Below are positions 1-11,689 of a stretch of 64,000 nucleotides of DNA, piece after piece (the stretch's first letter is position 1; every line of letters starts with the position of its first letter). The notes under the pieces were generated by a model. The model was not told the origin of the DNA. It saw nothing but the letters and a program-made list of their open reading frames with translations, and did not search any database. Location of the stretch: NCBI GenBank assembly GCA_027257055.1, contig JAPVLO010000007.1:744001-808000 (forward strand), in the 5' to 3' direction. The position numbers and the translations under genes were made by a program. Origin of the DNA: Cephalopachus bancanus (taxonomy: Eukaryota > Chordata > Mammalia > Primates > Tarsiidae).

Positions 1-303
1 AAGGAAAGCACCTGTCTGCTTCTGGGGAGGGAACCCACTGAGCCCAGAGCCAGAGCCGTCACGAGCGGGTTTTCTGTTAACCTCATGCCTTAGAGCACGA
101 GGAATCTCCAAGAAGCAGGCGGCAGGAGCTGGAGGGGGGCATGGAGGTGGGGGGAGCATGGAAACTGCGGGTTGGGGGGTGGAGGCAGGAAAGGGAAGAG
201 GGGGAGGAGGACTGACGTGAACCAAGTATCCAGCGGCGTCACATAACTCAGAAGGCTGTGCAGACGTTTCCCTTCTTCCTCCAACATCACAGTCACCCAG
301 GCC

Positions 304-525
304 TCAGGGCTTTGAGTCATTCCGCAGTTACTTATTGAGTGCCAACTGTGTGCCAGGTCCGCAGCAGGGATTCGACTCAGCGCTTCACATCATTCCACAG
401 TTACTTATTGAACACCTACTGTGTGCCAGGTCCACGGTAGGGTTTGGGACTCAGGGCTTTGAGTCATTCCACAGTTATTTATTGAGCACCTACTGTGTGT
501 CAGGCCCACAACGGCAGGGAACAAC
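304..525 (+). repeat. Tandem minisatellite of three 73-74-base units, L2-derived
   Basis: The word CATTCC followed by RCAGTTAYTTATTGA and ACTGTGTGYCAGG recurs at 318, 391 and 465, giving periods of 73 and 74. Each unit resembles the 3' end of L2, with TTATTGAGCACCTACTGTGTGCCAGG. The last unit runs on into L2-like CAACGGCAGGGAACAACGGG. Confidence 0.85.
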
Positions 526-605
526 GGGTAACAAGGGCCCTGCCCTCACGGATGGAGGAAACCCACCAAGGAGTGTAAATGATCAGGTGAACGCGGTTCC
601 TTGTG
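490..605 (+). repeat. L2 3'-end remnant after the minisatellite
   Basis: Text such as GGCCCTGCCCTCACGGATGG and TGATCAGGTGAAC follows the pattern of the L2 3' region after the TTATTGAGCACC block. Confidence 0.5.
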
Positions 606-804
606 AGGACCTTGACTAATGAGTGTCATGAAGAAGAGCCAGCGATGGGTGTGATCTCAGCATTGTGGGGCGGGGGTCCTCTTGGAGGAGGTGCCCTGAG
701 AGAGGGGAAGGAGCTAGTCTGGGCGGAACCATTCCCTCCCCGCCCCATGGCCTCGAGACCCGCCCCGGTGCCCTCCTCACCCCTGCTCCGTCTGTTCTCC
801 GCAG

Positions 805-866
805 GTTTGACATCTACAGGAAGGTGCCCAAGGACCTGACGCAGCCAACGTACACTGGGGCCATTA
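805..866 (+). CDS. ERGIC1: ERGIC1 exon 2 (residues 7-28, cytosolic N-terminus into TM1)
   Basis: This 62-base segment follows a pyrimidine-rich tract ending CCGCAG and is followed by the consensus donor GTAAGT. Its first G completes Arg7, whose other two bases are in exon 1, and its last A is the first base of Ile28. It encodes FDIYRKVPKDLTQPTYTGAI, the conserved cytosolic segment just before the first membrane span in Erv41/Erv46-family proteins. The start codon is not in the window, so the true start must be in exon 1 upstream. No alternative in-frame start here would keep the family N-terminus. Confidence 0.95.
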
Positions 867-1226
867 GTAAGTACCCGCCCTCCTGGCCTCCCTCGCCCCT
901 CTGTGTACCCCCACCTTGTCCCCAGCACCCGTCCCCGCCACCTTGGCCTGCTCTCTCTGTGCAGAACCTCTGGGCCAGGGAGGGAAGCGGGAAAGACGTG
1001 GAGGGAGGGAAGAAACGCGGAGCATCTGCTGGCTCTTCACAGTTGTTCTCAATCAGTCTCTGCCCTCACCATAGCCCTGCAAGGTGCAGGGACCTCTCCT
1101 TCTGGATATACAAGAAATTGTTGAGAGTGGCTGTCACCCAGAGGGGAAGCTGGCCCGGTGGGAGGGAAACTGACTTTTCTCTTTGTACCTTTGAGATGAT
1201 GTGAGGTTTTGTTTTTATATACTACA

Positions 1227-1452
1227 CGGGTTGGGTATCCTTCATTCAAAATGCTTGGGACTGGAAATGTCTCAGGTTTGGGATTTTGGAGGACTTCCAT
1301 TGTGCTTACCAGTCAAGCATCCCAAAACATAACATCTGAAATCATAATGCTCCAGTGAGCATTTCCTTTGAGCATCATGTTGGCACCCAAAAAGTTTTGG
1401 ATTCTGGAGCCTTTTGGCTATCAGATATTCGCGTTTGGGACACTCGGCCCGC
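1227..1452. mobile_element. Non-autonomous Tigger-type (TcMar) DNA transposon
   Basis: The left end reads GGGTTGGGTATCCTTCATTC and continues AAAATGCTTGGGA. The right end, read on the other strand, gives a diverged copy, GGGCCGAGTGTCCCAAACGC. Internal text ATCATGTTGGCACCCAAAAA and TTTTGGATTCTGGAGC matches the familiar human element of this class. I cannot fix the subfamily name. Confidence 0.65.
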
Positions 1453-1559
1453 ATGCAGACCCTCTCCCACCTGGGAAGTGGAGTTTAAAATTCCCCTCTG
1501 CTTGAGGGTGGGCCAGACTTAGCAATTAACATCCAAAGAAGAGAAATAAAAGGAAAGAT

Positions 1560-2100
1560 AAAAATCTGACCGTGGGAAAGCCTGGAGACAGCATCTCCTC
1601 CACATGTGGAAGGTCAGCATCACTAGTGACAAGTCACAGCTGTCACGGGTCTCCAATGTGAGGCACAGAGGCACCTCACCTCACGGGGTCTTCCTCAAGC
1701 CCACACCCCAGTCTGATCATGAGGCAACATCACAGAATGGATGGGCCATTCTGGGGTCTACCTGACCGGCACGCTTCAGAAGTGGCAAGGCCTCGACATA
1801 CAGAAATGGCCGAGGAACTGTCACAGGTTAGGGACTAAGGACCCAGGATGACTCAGTGCAAGGTGGACGCCTGGATTGGTGCCTGGAACACAAGGCATTT
1901 GTGGGAAAACTGGTGAAACCTGAGCTAAGTCTATGGTGCCATTATTGGTCCTGTACTAATGTTAGTGTCTTCATACTGGTGGGGATACTGTGAACTTATA
2001 AGACGCTCACATAAGGGACAGCCGACTGAAGGGTGTGTGGGAACTGTCTCTACTACCTTAGCATCTATTATATCTACTATTAGTCCACAATACAAACTTT
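1560..2100 (+). mobile_element. L1M 3' end
   Basis: Phrases such as GAGGAACTGTCACAGGTTAG, GCCTGGATTGGTGCCTGGAA, GGGAAAACTGGTGAAACCTG and GGGAACTGTCTCTACTACC follow the terminal region of mammalian-wide L1 elements in order. It is cut at about 2100 by an Alu. The 5' boundary is approximate. Confidence 0.65.
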
Positions 2101-2397
2101 TGTTGTTTGTTTGTTTGTTTTTGAGTTGGAGTCTCACTCTGTTGCCCAGGCTGGAGTATAGTGGCACACTCATGACCACCGCAGCTCGACCTGCTGGTCT
2201 CAGGCAATCCTTCCACCTCAGCCTTCCAAGTAGGTGGAACCATAGGCACGCACCACCACGCCCAGCTAATCTTGATTTATTGTAGAGATGAGGCCTCACC
2301 ATGTTGCCCAGGCTGGTTTCGAACCGTGGGCTCAGGCAATCCTCTCACCTCTGCCTCCCAAAGTGCTGTGATTATAGGTGTGAGCCACCGCACCTGA
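2101..2397 (-). repeat. Alu, dimeric
   Basis: It is read as a T-rich head with GAGTTGGAGTCTCACTCTGT and ends in GAGCCACCGCACCTGATC. It abuts the next Alu. Confidence 0.9.
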
Positions 2398-2407
2398 TCA
2401 CAAAGTG

Positions 2408-3065
<658 letters not shown>

Positions 3066-3068
3066 TTA

Positions 3069-3142
3069 GCCTCATTTTCCACATGACATAATGAGCTCAG
3101 AGAGGTGAAGTAACTTGTCTGAAGTTTCACAGCTTCCATTGA
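3069..3142 (+). repeat. MIR fragment
   Basis: CTCATTTTCCACATGACATA, then CTCAGAGAGGTGAAGTAACTTG, matches the MIR core region. Confidence 0.7.
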
Positions 3143-3374
3143 CTGTTCCAGCCCTGCTGCCCAAGCGGAGCTCTGGGACCAGACAGTCATATTGGAGTCT
3201 ACTCCTCCCAGGTCAGGCTCTTATCAGTCAGGGGACGATCTTGGGGTTCTCCACACACACTCAGCCTGGCCCCTCCCCGCCTACCCTCCTTCTGGGTTTC
3301 TCCAGCCCTATGGAAGGGAACAGCCGGCCAAGTGGCAAAATGTGTGTCACACAGCCTCTCAGGTTAGGCAGAGC

Positions 3375-3455
3375 CAGGCCCATTCTCCCGTTGGCAGCTG
3401 TGTGTCTTCAGGCAAGTCACTTCACCTCTCTGAGCCTCAGGTTCCTGCTCAGGGG
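3375..3455 (-). repeat. MIR fragment
   Basis: TTCAGGCAAGTCACTTCACC and TCTGAGCCTCAGGTTCCTGC match the MIR core read in reverse. Confidence 0.65.
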
Positions 3456-3919
3456 CTTAAGTGCGTCCAGAGACATGCCCCACACAGGGCATGTGCTCAG
3501 CCCTCAGTGTGTGGAGGACTCGCCTCTTATCACTGTTCCCCCAGAGCTGCTACCTGGAGGGTCTGGGATGCCAGAAGCTGTGTGGCTTTGCGCCTTGGCC
3601 CCAAGGAGGAGATCCTGACTGGCCAGGAAAGGGAGGGGGTGTGTTCATTCGTGAACCTGGCCCAGGAAATCCAGGTGAGGCTTCCTGCTCCCTCCTCTGC
3701 CCACTAACAGCTCCCCCCTTAGTCTCTCCCTTGTCTGGTGTGCTTGACAGTCAGGCGTGTGTCCTTGAATTTTCTGGAAATTATTTAGACTTTGATATAC
3801 CTATGTCATTGTTCTAAACACAAAAGGGAGTGTGCTCTGGCACTGCTCTGCCCTGTCCTTCTTCTGCGGGTTTACCTACTCCCCATCCTGCCAGCTGCCC
3901 TCCGTCTATCAGTCAGAGC

Positions 3920-4330
3920 CTGAGTTCTTGGAGTTCCTTTCCCAGGCATTGGTTCCAGAACACACCGGCTCCAGGCCTGCCTCCCCCACCATACACAGAG
4001 TCCTGGGCCAGCCTCCTCCTCTTTCTGAGCCTCCGTTTCTCCCCCCTTAACCTGGGCACATGCTCCGTCAAGGCTGGTGGCAACGTGAAATGACAGGATG
4101 TCTGTTAGTGCCCTCACAATGCGGCACTTAGGAGGTTCCCTGCAAACACTCCCTTTCTTCCTTCGGAATGCATCTTGGACCGTTTTGAAAATGAGAGAGA
4201 AAGAGACAGAGAGAGACAGAGATGGTAGGTAGAGAGATAGATAGAAAGATAGATAGATAGATATTGATAGCTGTGCCAGAGTCTGTCACCTGGCTGGCCT
4301 GAGATGAATGTGACCAGCCTCTAGTGGTGG
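3920..4330. repeat. Local duplication, copy 1
   Basis: It is similar, by eye at about four bases in five or better, to 6661-7090. Shared words include TTTCCCAGGCATTG, GGCTCCAGGCCTGCCTCC, CAAGGCTGGTGGCA and GACAGGATGTCTGTTAGTGC, followed in both by a GA-rich tract and GATA repeats. An MIR remnant is part of the block. Confidence 0.85.
4190..4265 (+). repeat. GA-rich and GATA simple repeat
   Basis: AGAGAGAAAGAGACAGAG passes into GATAGATAGATAGATATTGA. Confidence 0.9.
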
Positions 4331-4405
4331 ACATTCCCGCTCCAGTTAGTTGCCCTTACAGACATCCTTGTCCATATCTCTTTGTATCCTCATACAGTTA
4401 TTTCT

Positions 4406-4990
4406 TTTTTTGAGTCAGGATCTCACTCTGTGGCCCAGGTTGGAGTGCAGTGGTATGATCATGACTCACCGCAGCCTTGACCTTCTAGGCTTAGGCAGTC
4501 CTCCCGTCTCAGCCTCCCGGGTAGCTGGGACTACAGGCACATGCCACCATACCTGGCTAATGTTTTTTTTTTTTTTTGAGTTGGAGTCTCACTCTGTCAC
4601 CCAGACTGGAGTGCAGTGGCCACTCTCGGCTACCGTAGCCTCGACCTGCTGGGCTCCGGCGATCCTTCCTCCTCAGCCTTCCAACTGACTGGAACTACAG
4701 GCGTGCGCTACCACACCCGGCTTATTTTTTGATTTATTGTAGAGATGAGGTCTTGCCAAGTTGCCTAGGTGAGTCTCGAACCCGCCGGCGCAGACATTCC
4801 ACTCATCTCAGCCTCCCAAAGTTGCGGGACTACAGGCTGAGCCACCGAGCCTGGCTTTTTATGTTTTTGTAGAGATAAGGTCTCGTTATATTTTCCAGGC
4901 TGGTCTTGAACTCCTGGGCTCAGGCAGTCCTCTCGCCTTGGCCTCCCAAAGTGCTAAGATTACAGGCATGAGCCACCATGCCTGGCTGAC
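4406..4990 (-). repeat. Older Alu, interrupted, with target-site duplication
   Basis: Its halves are 4406-4561 and 4856-4990. The flanking repeat is ATACAGTTATTTCT (4392-4405) and ATATGGTTATTTCT (4991-5004). It is inserted in the L1M fragment. Confidence 0.88.
4562..4855 (-). repeat. Alu, CCAACTC-tail subfamily, nested
   Basis: It begins with a long T run and GAGTTGGAGTCTCACTCTGT and ends ACCGAGCCTGGC. It lies in the middle A-rich linker of the older Alu, so it is younger than that copy. Confidence 0.92.
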
Positions 4991-5399
4991 ATATGGTTAT
5001 TTCTGTAAGGTAACTTTCCTAGGAGACGAATGAATGGGCCAAAGGGTATGTGTGTTTTGAAATGTGGAACGTCCTGCCAGACAGCCCCTCAGGGACATGG
5101 TCTGCTAGGCCGCCCAGCCACAGCACACAAGACATCGAATTTCCTTTCACAAGAGAAAGGGCGTGAAGTGTAGGAAGCCAGCCCTTAGCTGCCATTTAGT
5201 GAACAAATATTTATTAACCGGGTCCTGGGGCCAGGCCCCATGCCAAACGTTGAGACACATTGTTGAATGGACTTGGATTTTTGTCCTTGAGGCTCACTTA
5301 GCCGGGTGGCCCGGGCCGACTCGGACACATGCCATTTCATTATGTTGTGATTGGTGCTATTAATAACGGAAGGCGAGATCAGGCACTGGAGACTCCCAG

Positions 5400-5482
5400 A
5401 TGAGACTTGAATTCTGCCTCCTTCACTTACGTGGCTGGGTGACCTTAGACGAATCCCTTGACCTCTTGGGCCTTGGATCTCG
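5400..5482 (-). repeat. MIR fragment
   Basis: TTGAATTCTGCCTCCTTCAC and GGGTGACCTTAGACGAATCC follow the reverse MIR core. Confidence 0.65.
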
Positions 5483-5694
5483 GGTCCAGGGTCCCCTTGG
5501 CTGGTTCCAGCAGGCTTTCTACCAGCCAGCATTCTCTTGGGTCACATTCCTACTGTCCAGTGTCTGAGTCAGTTACAGAAGAAGTCTGGAGGCAGAGTCT
5601 TAGAATCCTGCCCAAACATGGATTGAAAAACCTTCATCGAGCCTTCAGGATCTGAAAGCCTTTCTGGTTGCACTGCTTCTTACCGGCCTTCGTA

Positions 5695-5850
5695 TTTTCC
5701 ACCCATTCACCCGTTCATTCAACAAACACTTATTTTGTATCTTCTCTGGCACGTGGCCAGGCACTATGCTAGCCCAAGGCCACTGTGGTAGTGACAGCTG
5801 GCCTCTGTCCTCCCTGTCTGGGGCTGGAGTAAGGGGAACACCCACAGTAG
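5695..5850 (+). repeat. L2 3' end
   Basis: CCCGTTCATTCAACAAACAC followed by GGCCAGGCACTATGCTAGCC is the standard L2 end motif. Confidence 0.75.
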
Positions 5851-5854
5851 AGCG

Positions 5855-6660
5855 TGCGTCCTCGGGATCTTATGACCTCACAGGTCTCGGTTGAGCAGAC
5901 AGTGCTGATGGTATCCACCTGCCGGGCTGACCAGGTTTCGGTCCATGCCTTGAGGTTTCAGAAGGAGGCTTCCCAGCCTGCCCTCCAGCTCCGGTCTGGA
6001 GTTAGAGCCCTGGGGCACGTCTGCAGGTGCAGAGGGGAGAGAAGGCGGCTAGAGCCCAGTCCCTCCAAGTCAGCTCCAGCCTCATCCTTTGTGCCTGTTC
6101 CTCATCCCAGCACCCAGTGGGGCATGGGGGATTCTTCCTTGAGAGGCATCATAACCAGCTTGCAGGTGAGATGGGGAAGGACAGGGGCCGGGACACTGGG
6201 ATCGATGGCTGCTCCTCTCCCATGGGGTTGGCCAGCCGCTGCAGGAGACCTTGGAAACTAATTTCTCTGCTGTAAAACAAGACAAAACACAAAACCACGG
6301 CCACTCTGCAAATGGATGTGGGGCCTGTTGAGACACCAAGTGCTGAGAGCCAAGCACAGTTGAAGAGGGTGTGGCCATCATGCTGCTGCTCCTTTAGAAG
6401 CAAAAGGGATTTTTACATATGCACACAAGCCTGTTGCAGGGTGGGTCAGGAGAGGGATGCACAGGATGCCTTTTTATATGGCTAGATATTTTTCTTAGAA
6501 TACAAATTATTTCCCTTTTGTAAAAGTAACACCCTTACACGCTGCCCCCGTGCTCCTTCTGTGAAGTCTAGGAGAATTTGGGAGTCATGCTAGTATGCCC
6601 CATGTCCTGGTGTGGCTGAAGATGCTTGGTGGCAGTCGGGGACATCCCACCCCTCACTCC
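5855..6660. other. Stretch with no recognised feature
   Basis: No repeat family, ORF with known similarity or splice-competent exon was recognised here, apart from an AT-rich part at 6410-6530. Confidence 0.5.
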
Positions 6661-6940
6661 AAGTCTGAATTCTCAAAGTTTCTTTCCCAGGCATTGATTT
6701 CAGAGCACATGGGCTCCAGGCCTGCCTCCCTGCCTCATACAGTGAGCCCTGGGCCAGCATCCTCCTCTCTGAGACTCCATTTCTCCACCCTTAACCAGGG
6801 CACATGCCCCTGTCAAGGCTGGTGGCAGCGTGAGATGACAGGATGTCTGTTAGTGCCCTCATGATAGGCACATAGTAAGTGCCTGACAAGCACTCCCTCT
6901 CTTCCCTCAGAATACATCTTGGACTGTTTGCTTTGAAGAT

Positions 6941-6974
<34 letters not shown>

Positions 6975-7090
6975 TAGAGAGAGAAAGAGAGAGAGACAAG
7001 ACAGAGAGAGAGAGAGAGAGAGAGAGACTGATATAGATAAAAGAGATATAGATTGATAGATAGATAGAGGTATATAGATAGATAGCTGTT
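6661..7090. repeat. Local duplication, copy 2
   Basis: It parallels 3920-4330 in the same orientation, about 2.75 kb apart. Its GA tract is longer. It retains GGCACATAGTAAGTGCC from an MIR read in reverse, better preserved than in copy 1. Confidence 0.85.
6939..7090 (+). repeat. (GA)n, (CAGA)n and (GATA)n simple repeats
   Basis: Pure GA runs at 6940-6960 and 7002-7027 are separated by CAGACAGACAGACA and followed by GATA units. Confidence 0.92.
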
Positions 7091-7151
7091 TTAGATAGTA
7101 GGTGGGACAGGTAAGTAGATGGTTGGATGAATACCTGTTAATAGATATTCT

Positions 7152-7448
7152 ATTTTGTTTTATTTTTTGAGTAGGGGTCTCTGTCTCCCAGGCTGGAGTA
7201 CAGTGGCACAATCACAGCTCACCACAACCTTGACCTCCTGGGCTCAGGTGAGCCGCCTCAGCCTCCCGAGTAGCTAGGACTACAGGCATGTACCACCACA
7301 CCCAGCTATTTTTTTATTTTTTATTTTTTGATTGAGACAAGGTCTCGATATGTTACCTAAGCTCCTGTCAGACTCCTAGGCTCAAGCAATCCTCCCGCCT
7401 CAGCTTCCCAAAATGCTGGGATTATGGGCGTGAGCCACCAAACCTGGC
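7152..7448 (-). repeat. Alu, dimeric, decayed
   Basis: It runs from TTTTGAGTAGGGGTCTCTGT to GAGCCACCAAACCTGGC. Confidence 0.88.
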
Positions 7449-7454
7449 TGATAG

Positions 7455-7576
7455 TTATTTTAGATAGATGGATGGATAGGTCTGTTTTTGGTAGATAGGT
7501 AGGTAGATGGGTGGGTGGGCAGATGAATGGATAGAGAGAGATGGATCATGGATGGATGGATAGATGGTAGATAAAT

Positions 7577-7619
<43 letters not shown>

Positions 7620-7630
7620 AGGAAGGAAAG
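7455..7630 (+). repeat. GATA/GATG repeats followed by (GAAA)n
   Basis: Tetranucleotide units TAGA, TGGA and GGTA run to about 7577. A nearly pure AAGA array of some 12 units occupies 7578-7628. Confidence 0.92.
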
Positions 7631-7849
7631 ACAAACAGAGACTAATATAAATAACATAAATAACTGGCTTTAGCATCCACAGTGATGGCTCTATCCACCC
7701 AGGTTCAGGCTGCAGAGAATGCAGCAGAATCAGCAAGTGGGACTAAGAGTTGTTTTTTTCTTTGCAGGAAACTAAGAGTTAACCAGTTTGTCAAATCGCC
7801 TTCCCCAAATCACCAAACTCCCCAACATCTCCCTGATGAAAATCCTAAT

Positions 7850-8095
7850 AATGAATGAATGCTCAAGCAATTATTACCTGCCAGGCACCGTTTCAGGATC
7901 AGTCCTTGTGTTACTTAAATCTCAGAGCAGCCCTGGAAGACAGGTCCTACAATTGCTGTCATTTGATAGATGAGGAAACTGAGGCACAGAGAAGTTAAGT
8001 AATTCACCTAGGGACACACAGCAGGTAGACGGTGGCACCCCACGCAGTGTGACCCTAGAGTGCAAGCCCTTCCCACTAAGCTCCTCCGTGATAAG
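7850..8095 (+). repeat. MIR, nearly full length
   Basis: TTATTACCTGCCAGGCACCG, TAGATGAGGAAACTGAGGCA, GAAGTTAAGTAATTCACCTA and GACACACAGCAGGTAG occur in MIR order. Confidence 0.88.
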
Positions 8096-8109
8096 CGCAG
8101 ATGGGGTGT

Positions 8110-8640
8110 ATGGAGCCTTCATGTTGTACTTTGGGGCAAACTCCCTGCCTTACACGGTACCTTTGTGCCTTCTGTGTCCCCAGCCCTGGGCCAGGTACTA
8201 GGGCTACAGAGTTTTTGTCTTTCAGAACATCAGTCCAGTGGGAGAAGCAGCCACAGATAACCATACAATGTGGCGCATGTTCAAATCGAGGCTGGGAACA
8301 CAGAGGAAAGAGTGACCAGCTCCACCTCTGAGACTAGGGGACGCTTCTCATCAGAAGGGGCATTTGAGTTGAGTTTGGGAGAATGAGTAGGAGTTCACCA
8401 GAGAGCATGACCACGGAGGAGGAGGGGGATGATGGATATAAAATGCATATTTGGGGAACAGCAATGTGGTTTGGTGTGGCTGAGTGGCGGGGTGGAGTGT
8501 CAGGAGATGGAGCTGGGGAGCTGTCAGAGCCAGACCCTGGAGTGCCTGTAAGTCCTGCCCTAGGGAGTGACCCAGGGGCCACACACTCTGGTGTCTCCGG
8601 GGCCAGGCAGGTGAGATAAAGACAACTGACAGGGCCGGCT
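8110..8640 (+). repeat. L2 segment
   Basis: GGGCCAGGTACTAGGGCTAC is followed by CATTTGAGTTGAGTTTGGGA and later GATATAAAATGC, in the order of the L2 3' portion. Confidence 0.6.
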
Positions 8641-8670
8641 CTGGAGCTCTGTTTTACTCTCTCTGCATTT

Positions 8671-8968
8671 TATTTTATTTTATTTTTTTGAGTTGGAGTC
8701 TCACTCCATCACCCAGGCTGGAGTGCAGTGGCATGCTCATGGCCACCCCAGTGTTGGCCTGCTGGGCTCCGGCGATCCTTCTGCCTCAGCCTTCCAAGTA
8801 GCCGGAACTACAGGCATGCACCACCACGCCTGGCTAGTTTTTTGATTTATTGTAGAGACGAGGTCTTGCCAAGTTGCCCAGGCTTGTCTTGAACCCACCG
8901 GCTCAGGCAATCCACTCGCCTTGACCTCCCAAAGTGCTGGAATTACAGGCTAAGCCACCAAGCCCCGC
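8671..8968 (-). repeat. Alu, CCAACTC-tail subfamily
   Basis: GAGTTGGAGTCTCACTCCAT heads it and TAAGCCACCAAGCCCCGCC ends it. Flanks CTCTCTGCATTTTA and CTCTCGCTGTATTTTA look like a decayed target-site duplication. Confidence 0.9.
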
Positions 8969-8969
8969 C

Positions 8970-9600
8970 CTCTCGCTGTATTTTAAACACACTGGGCTAT
9001 TCCTCACTTCCACTAAGAACCATTTCTTCTCTTGAAGCACAGCTTTTGTTTCCTGTCTGAGGACACGGGTACAGTGTCGATGGCACCACTGAGGGAGGGG
9101 ATACACAGCAACAGACACTCTGCCTTAGCCTTGGAACGGAGGCAGGAGGGAGCGGTGGGGCCTGTGACGAATTGGTGGGCTCAGACCGGCTGAGGGAATG
9201 AGGACTGGGTGTTCTAGAGAAGCGTGGAATCTGGCCTTTGAGTTGAAGTCTGCCGGTGGTTCGACATGGGCTCCAAATGTCACAATATGTGTCTCTCAGA
9301 CCAGACAGGACACGTTGTAGACCACTGAGTTATAGCCTCTGTTTTCGGCCGGCCTCTGCCTTCAAGAGCTGGTCTGGTCCCAGGAGGGTCGCCCAGGGAG
9401 GGAGCCTGATCCAGACCCGTGGGTCAGATCAGCACCAAAAGCAGGCTGCCTTTCTGGGTGCGGCAGCTCCTATGAGGCCACTAGTCAGAAGGCGCTTTGG
9501 AGAGTGGGTGGGCACCCCACCCCCACCTGTGTGCTGGGGTCCCCCTCCTCTTCCCTCAAGCTGGCCTCCCGCCATTGGTGCCCACCACCCTTAACTCTTT
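8970..9600. other. Unique sequence upstream of exon 3
   Basis: No repeat was recognised in the 630 bases before the exon 3 acceptor. No regulatory motif stands out. Confidence 0.5.
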
Positions 9601-9624
9601 GCACCCCTGTGTTGTTTTTTCCAG

Positions 9625-9697
9625 TCTCTATCTGCTGTTGCCTCTTCATCCTCTTCCTCTTCCTCTCGGAACTCACTGGATTCATAACGACGGAAAT
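9625..9697 (+). CDS. ERGIC1: ERGIC1 exon 3 (residues 28-52, TM1)
   Basis: This 73-base segment is flanked by a TTTTTTCCAG acceptor and a GTAAGT donor. It encodes SICCCLFILFLFLSELTGFI, the bulk of the first transmembrane helix with its cysteine cluster, then TTE and two bases of codon 52. The hydrophobic run is about 20 residues, enough for one span. Codon 52 is completed in exon 4 as Ile. I recall Val at this position in human, so this may be a conservative lineage difference. Confidence 0.95.
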
Positions 9698-9758
9698 GTA
9701 AGTCCCACTTCCCTGATGGGGCAATCCAGACAAGAGGGAGGGGTCTTAAAAGGAGAGA

Positions 9759-9910
9759 GGGGCTGGGTGTGGTGGCTCACACCTGTAATCCCAGCAATTT
9801 GGAAGGCCGAAGGGGGGAGTGTTGATTGAGACCAGTAGTTTGAGACCAGCCTGGGAAGCATAGCAAGACCCCATCTCTACCAAAAAAAGCCAAAATTTTT
9901 TTAATGGTTG
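9759..9910 (+). repeat. Monomeric Alu with its own target-site duplication
   Basis: Only a left monomer is present, ending CTCTACCAAAAAAAGCC. AAAGGAGAGA at 9749-9758 and 9911-9920 flanks it exactly, so it inserted as a monomer. Confidence 0.88.
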
Positions 9911-9919
9911 AAAGGAGAG

Positions 9920-10610
9920 AAACCTTTAAACTTTCCAACTTCTGTTTCCAAGGCCTTGGCATCGTTTCCCCTCCTGTTTCTTAAAAGGGTTTTATAGTCA
10001 GAGAAAAGGTGAATGTCGCTTTGTTAAAGCTGCAGTGAACTTTTTGGTTCCGTTCTGTGGGGCCTGCTGGGTCTGCAGATGAACAGAAATGATTCGCTCA
10101 TCTCTGCCGTCCTTTGTTTGGCCAGTGGGCTTTTTTCCCTCTGAATCACCCCAGGGTCATTTGATGTGAGCGCTGAGGGGTTCAGAGGAACAGGCGCTGC
10201 TTCCTACCCGAGGAGGGCCAGGCTGCTGACCTCAGAGCCCGGCCCCCTCCACTAAAGCCTCCTCCTCTCTCCAGCCCACACTTGGTGAGGAATCGCTGTG
10301 GGCTTCCTGGCAGCGGCTGACGCAGACTTCATCCATCCTGATTCCTAGAATTATCTGTTGTTCGGATAACCTAGTCAACGCTCCAGGGTGTGTGTAACGG
10401 ATGCCGTGGGGCTTATTCAGTCCCGACCTCATCGGAAGCCCCCCAGGGATGGATTAGACCCCAGGGCTTCCTGCCTCTGGCATGGGCTTGAGGCTTCAAA
10501 GCCTCTTCACTTCTCTGTTTACAACCCCGAAGGTCGTCTGGCGCTAGGCCCTGGCCACCCACTCCCCTGTTCAACGCAGGAATTTTCTTTGGTTTCCTTT
10601 GCCGACTCTC
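9920..10610. other. Repeat-poor intronic stretch
   Basis: No transposon was recognised in this part of intron 3. It is a candidate for conservation analysis, but nothing in it can be named. Confidence 0.45.
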
Positions 10611-10611
10611 A

Positions 10612-11264
<653 letters not shown>

Positions 11265-11319
11265 CTGATCCTGTTTTTAACCTGGATGGCCCAAAGCCCA
11301 GGGAGCCTCATGAAAGGGT

Positions 11320-11440
11320 GGGAAGAGCACTGGACCAGGCATTGGGGCACCCAGGGCAAGATCTCTGCCTGATTACTACTTTGTTGTGTGACCCTGGGCA
11401 AGTTGCCAGACTTCTCTGGATCTCAGTATTGCTGGCCAAA
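11320..11440 (-). repeat. MIR fragment
   Basis: GTTGTGTGACCCTGGGCAAG and TTGCCAGACTTCTCTGG match MIR read in reverse. Confidence 0.75.
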
Positions 11441-11689
11441 TGAAGGAGGGTAGTCCAGAGTCAGAGCTCCCTCTAGCTCTGGGAGAGACTTCGTCTGCAT
11501 CCCAAGACATGGCTCCCTGGCTGTGCAGGGTTCCAAGAGGGGGTTTTATTTCTCCTAAGCCCCTTCTGGGAGGTGACCTTGTCTGAGTCAAACATCTTTC
11601 TCTCTGTCCAAGTGGGCCACTGGACAGCACAGGGACCGCCCCATCACGAATTGGTTGTGGAAGAGGGGGGAGCAGCCAGAGATGGAGAC

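Larger units (their letters stand above)
4365..5095 (-). mobile_element. L1M fragment split by a nested Alu pair
   Basis: The left part CCATATCTCTTTGTATCCTC and right part AGGAGACGAATGAATGGGCC with AAAGGGTATGTGTGTTTTGA read through as one reverse L1 3' region once the inserted Alus at 4406-4990 are removed. Confidence 0.65.

Noticed and set aside
665..1204. Plus-strand ORF spanning exon 2
   Set aside because: Only 805-866 is coding, in the frame FDIYRKVPKD. The rest is intron on each side of clear splice sites.
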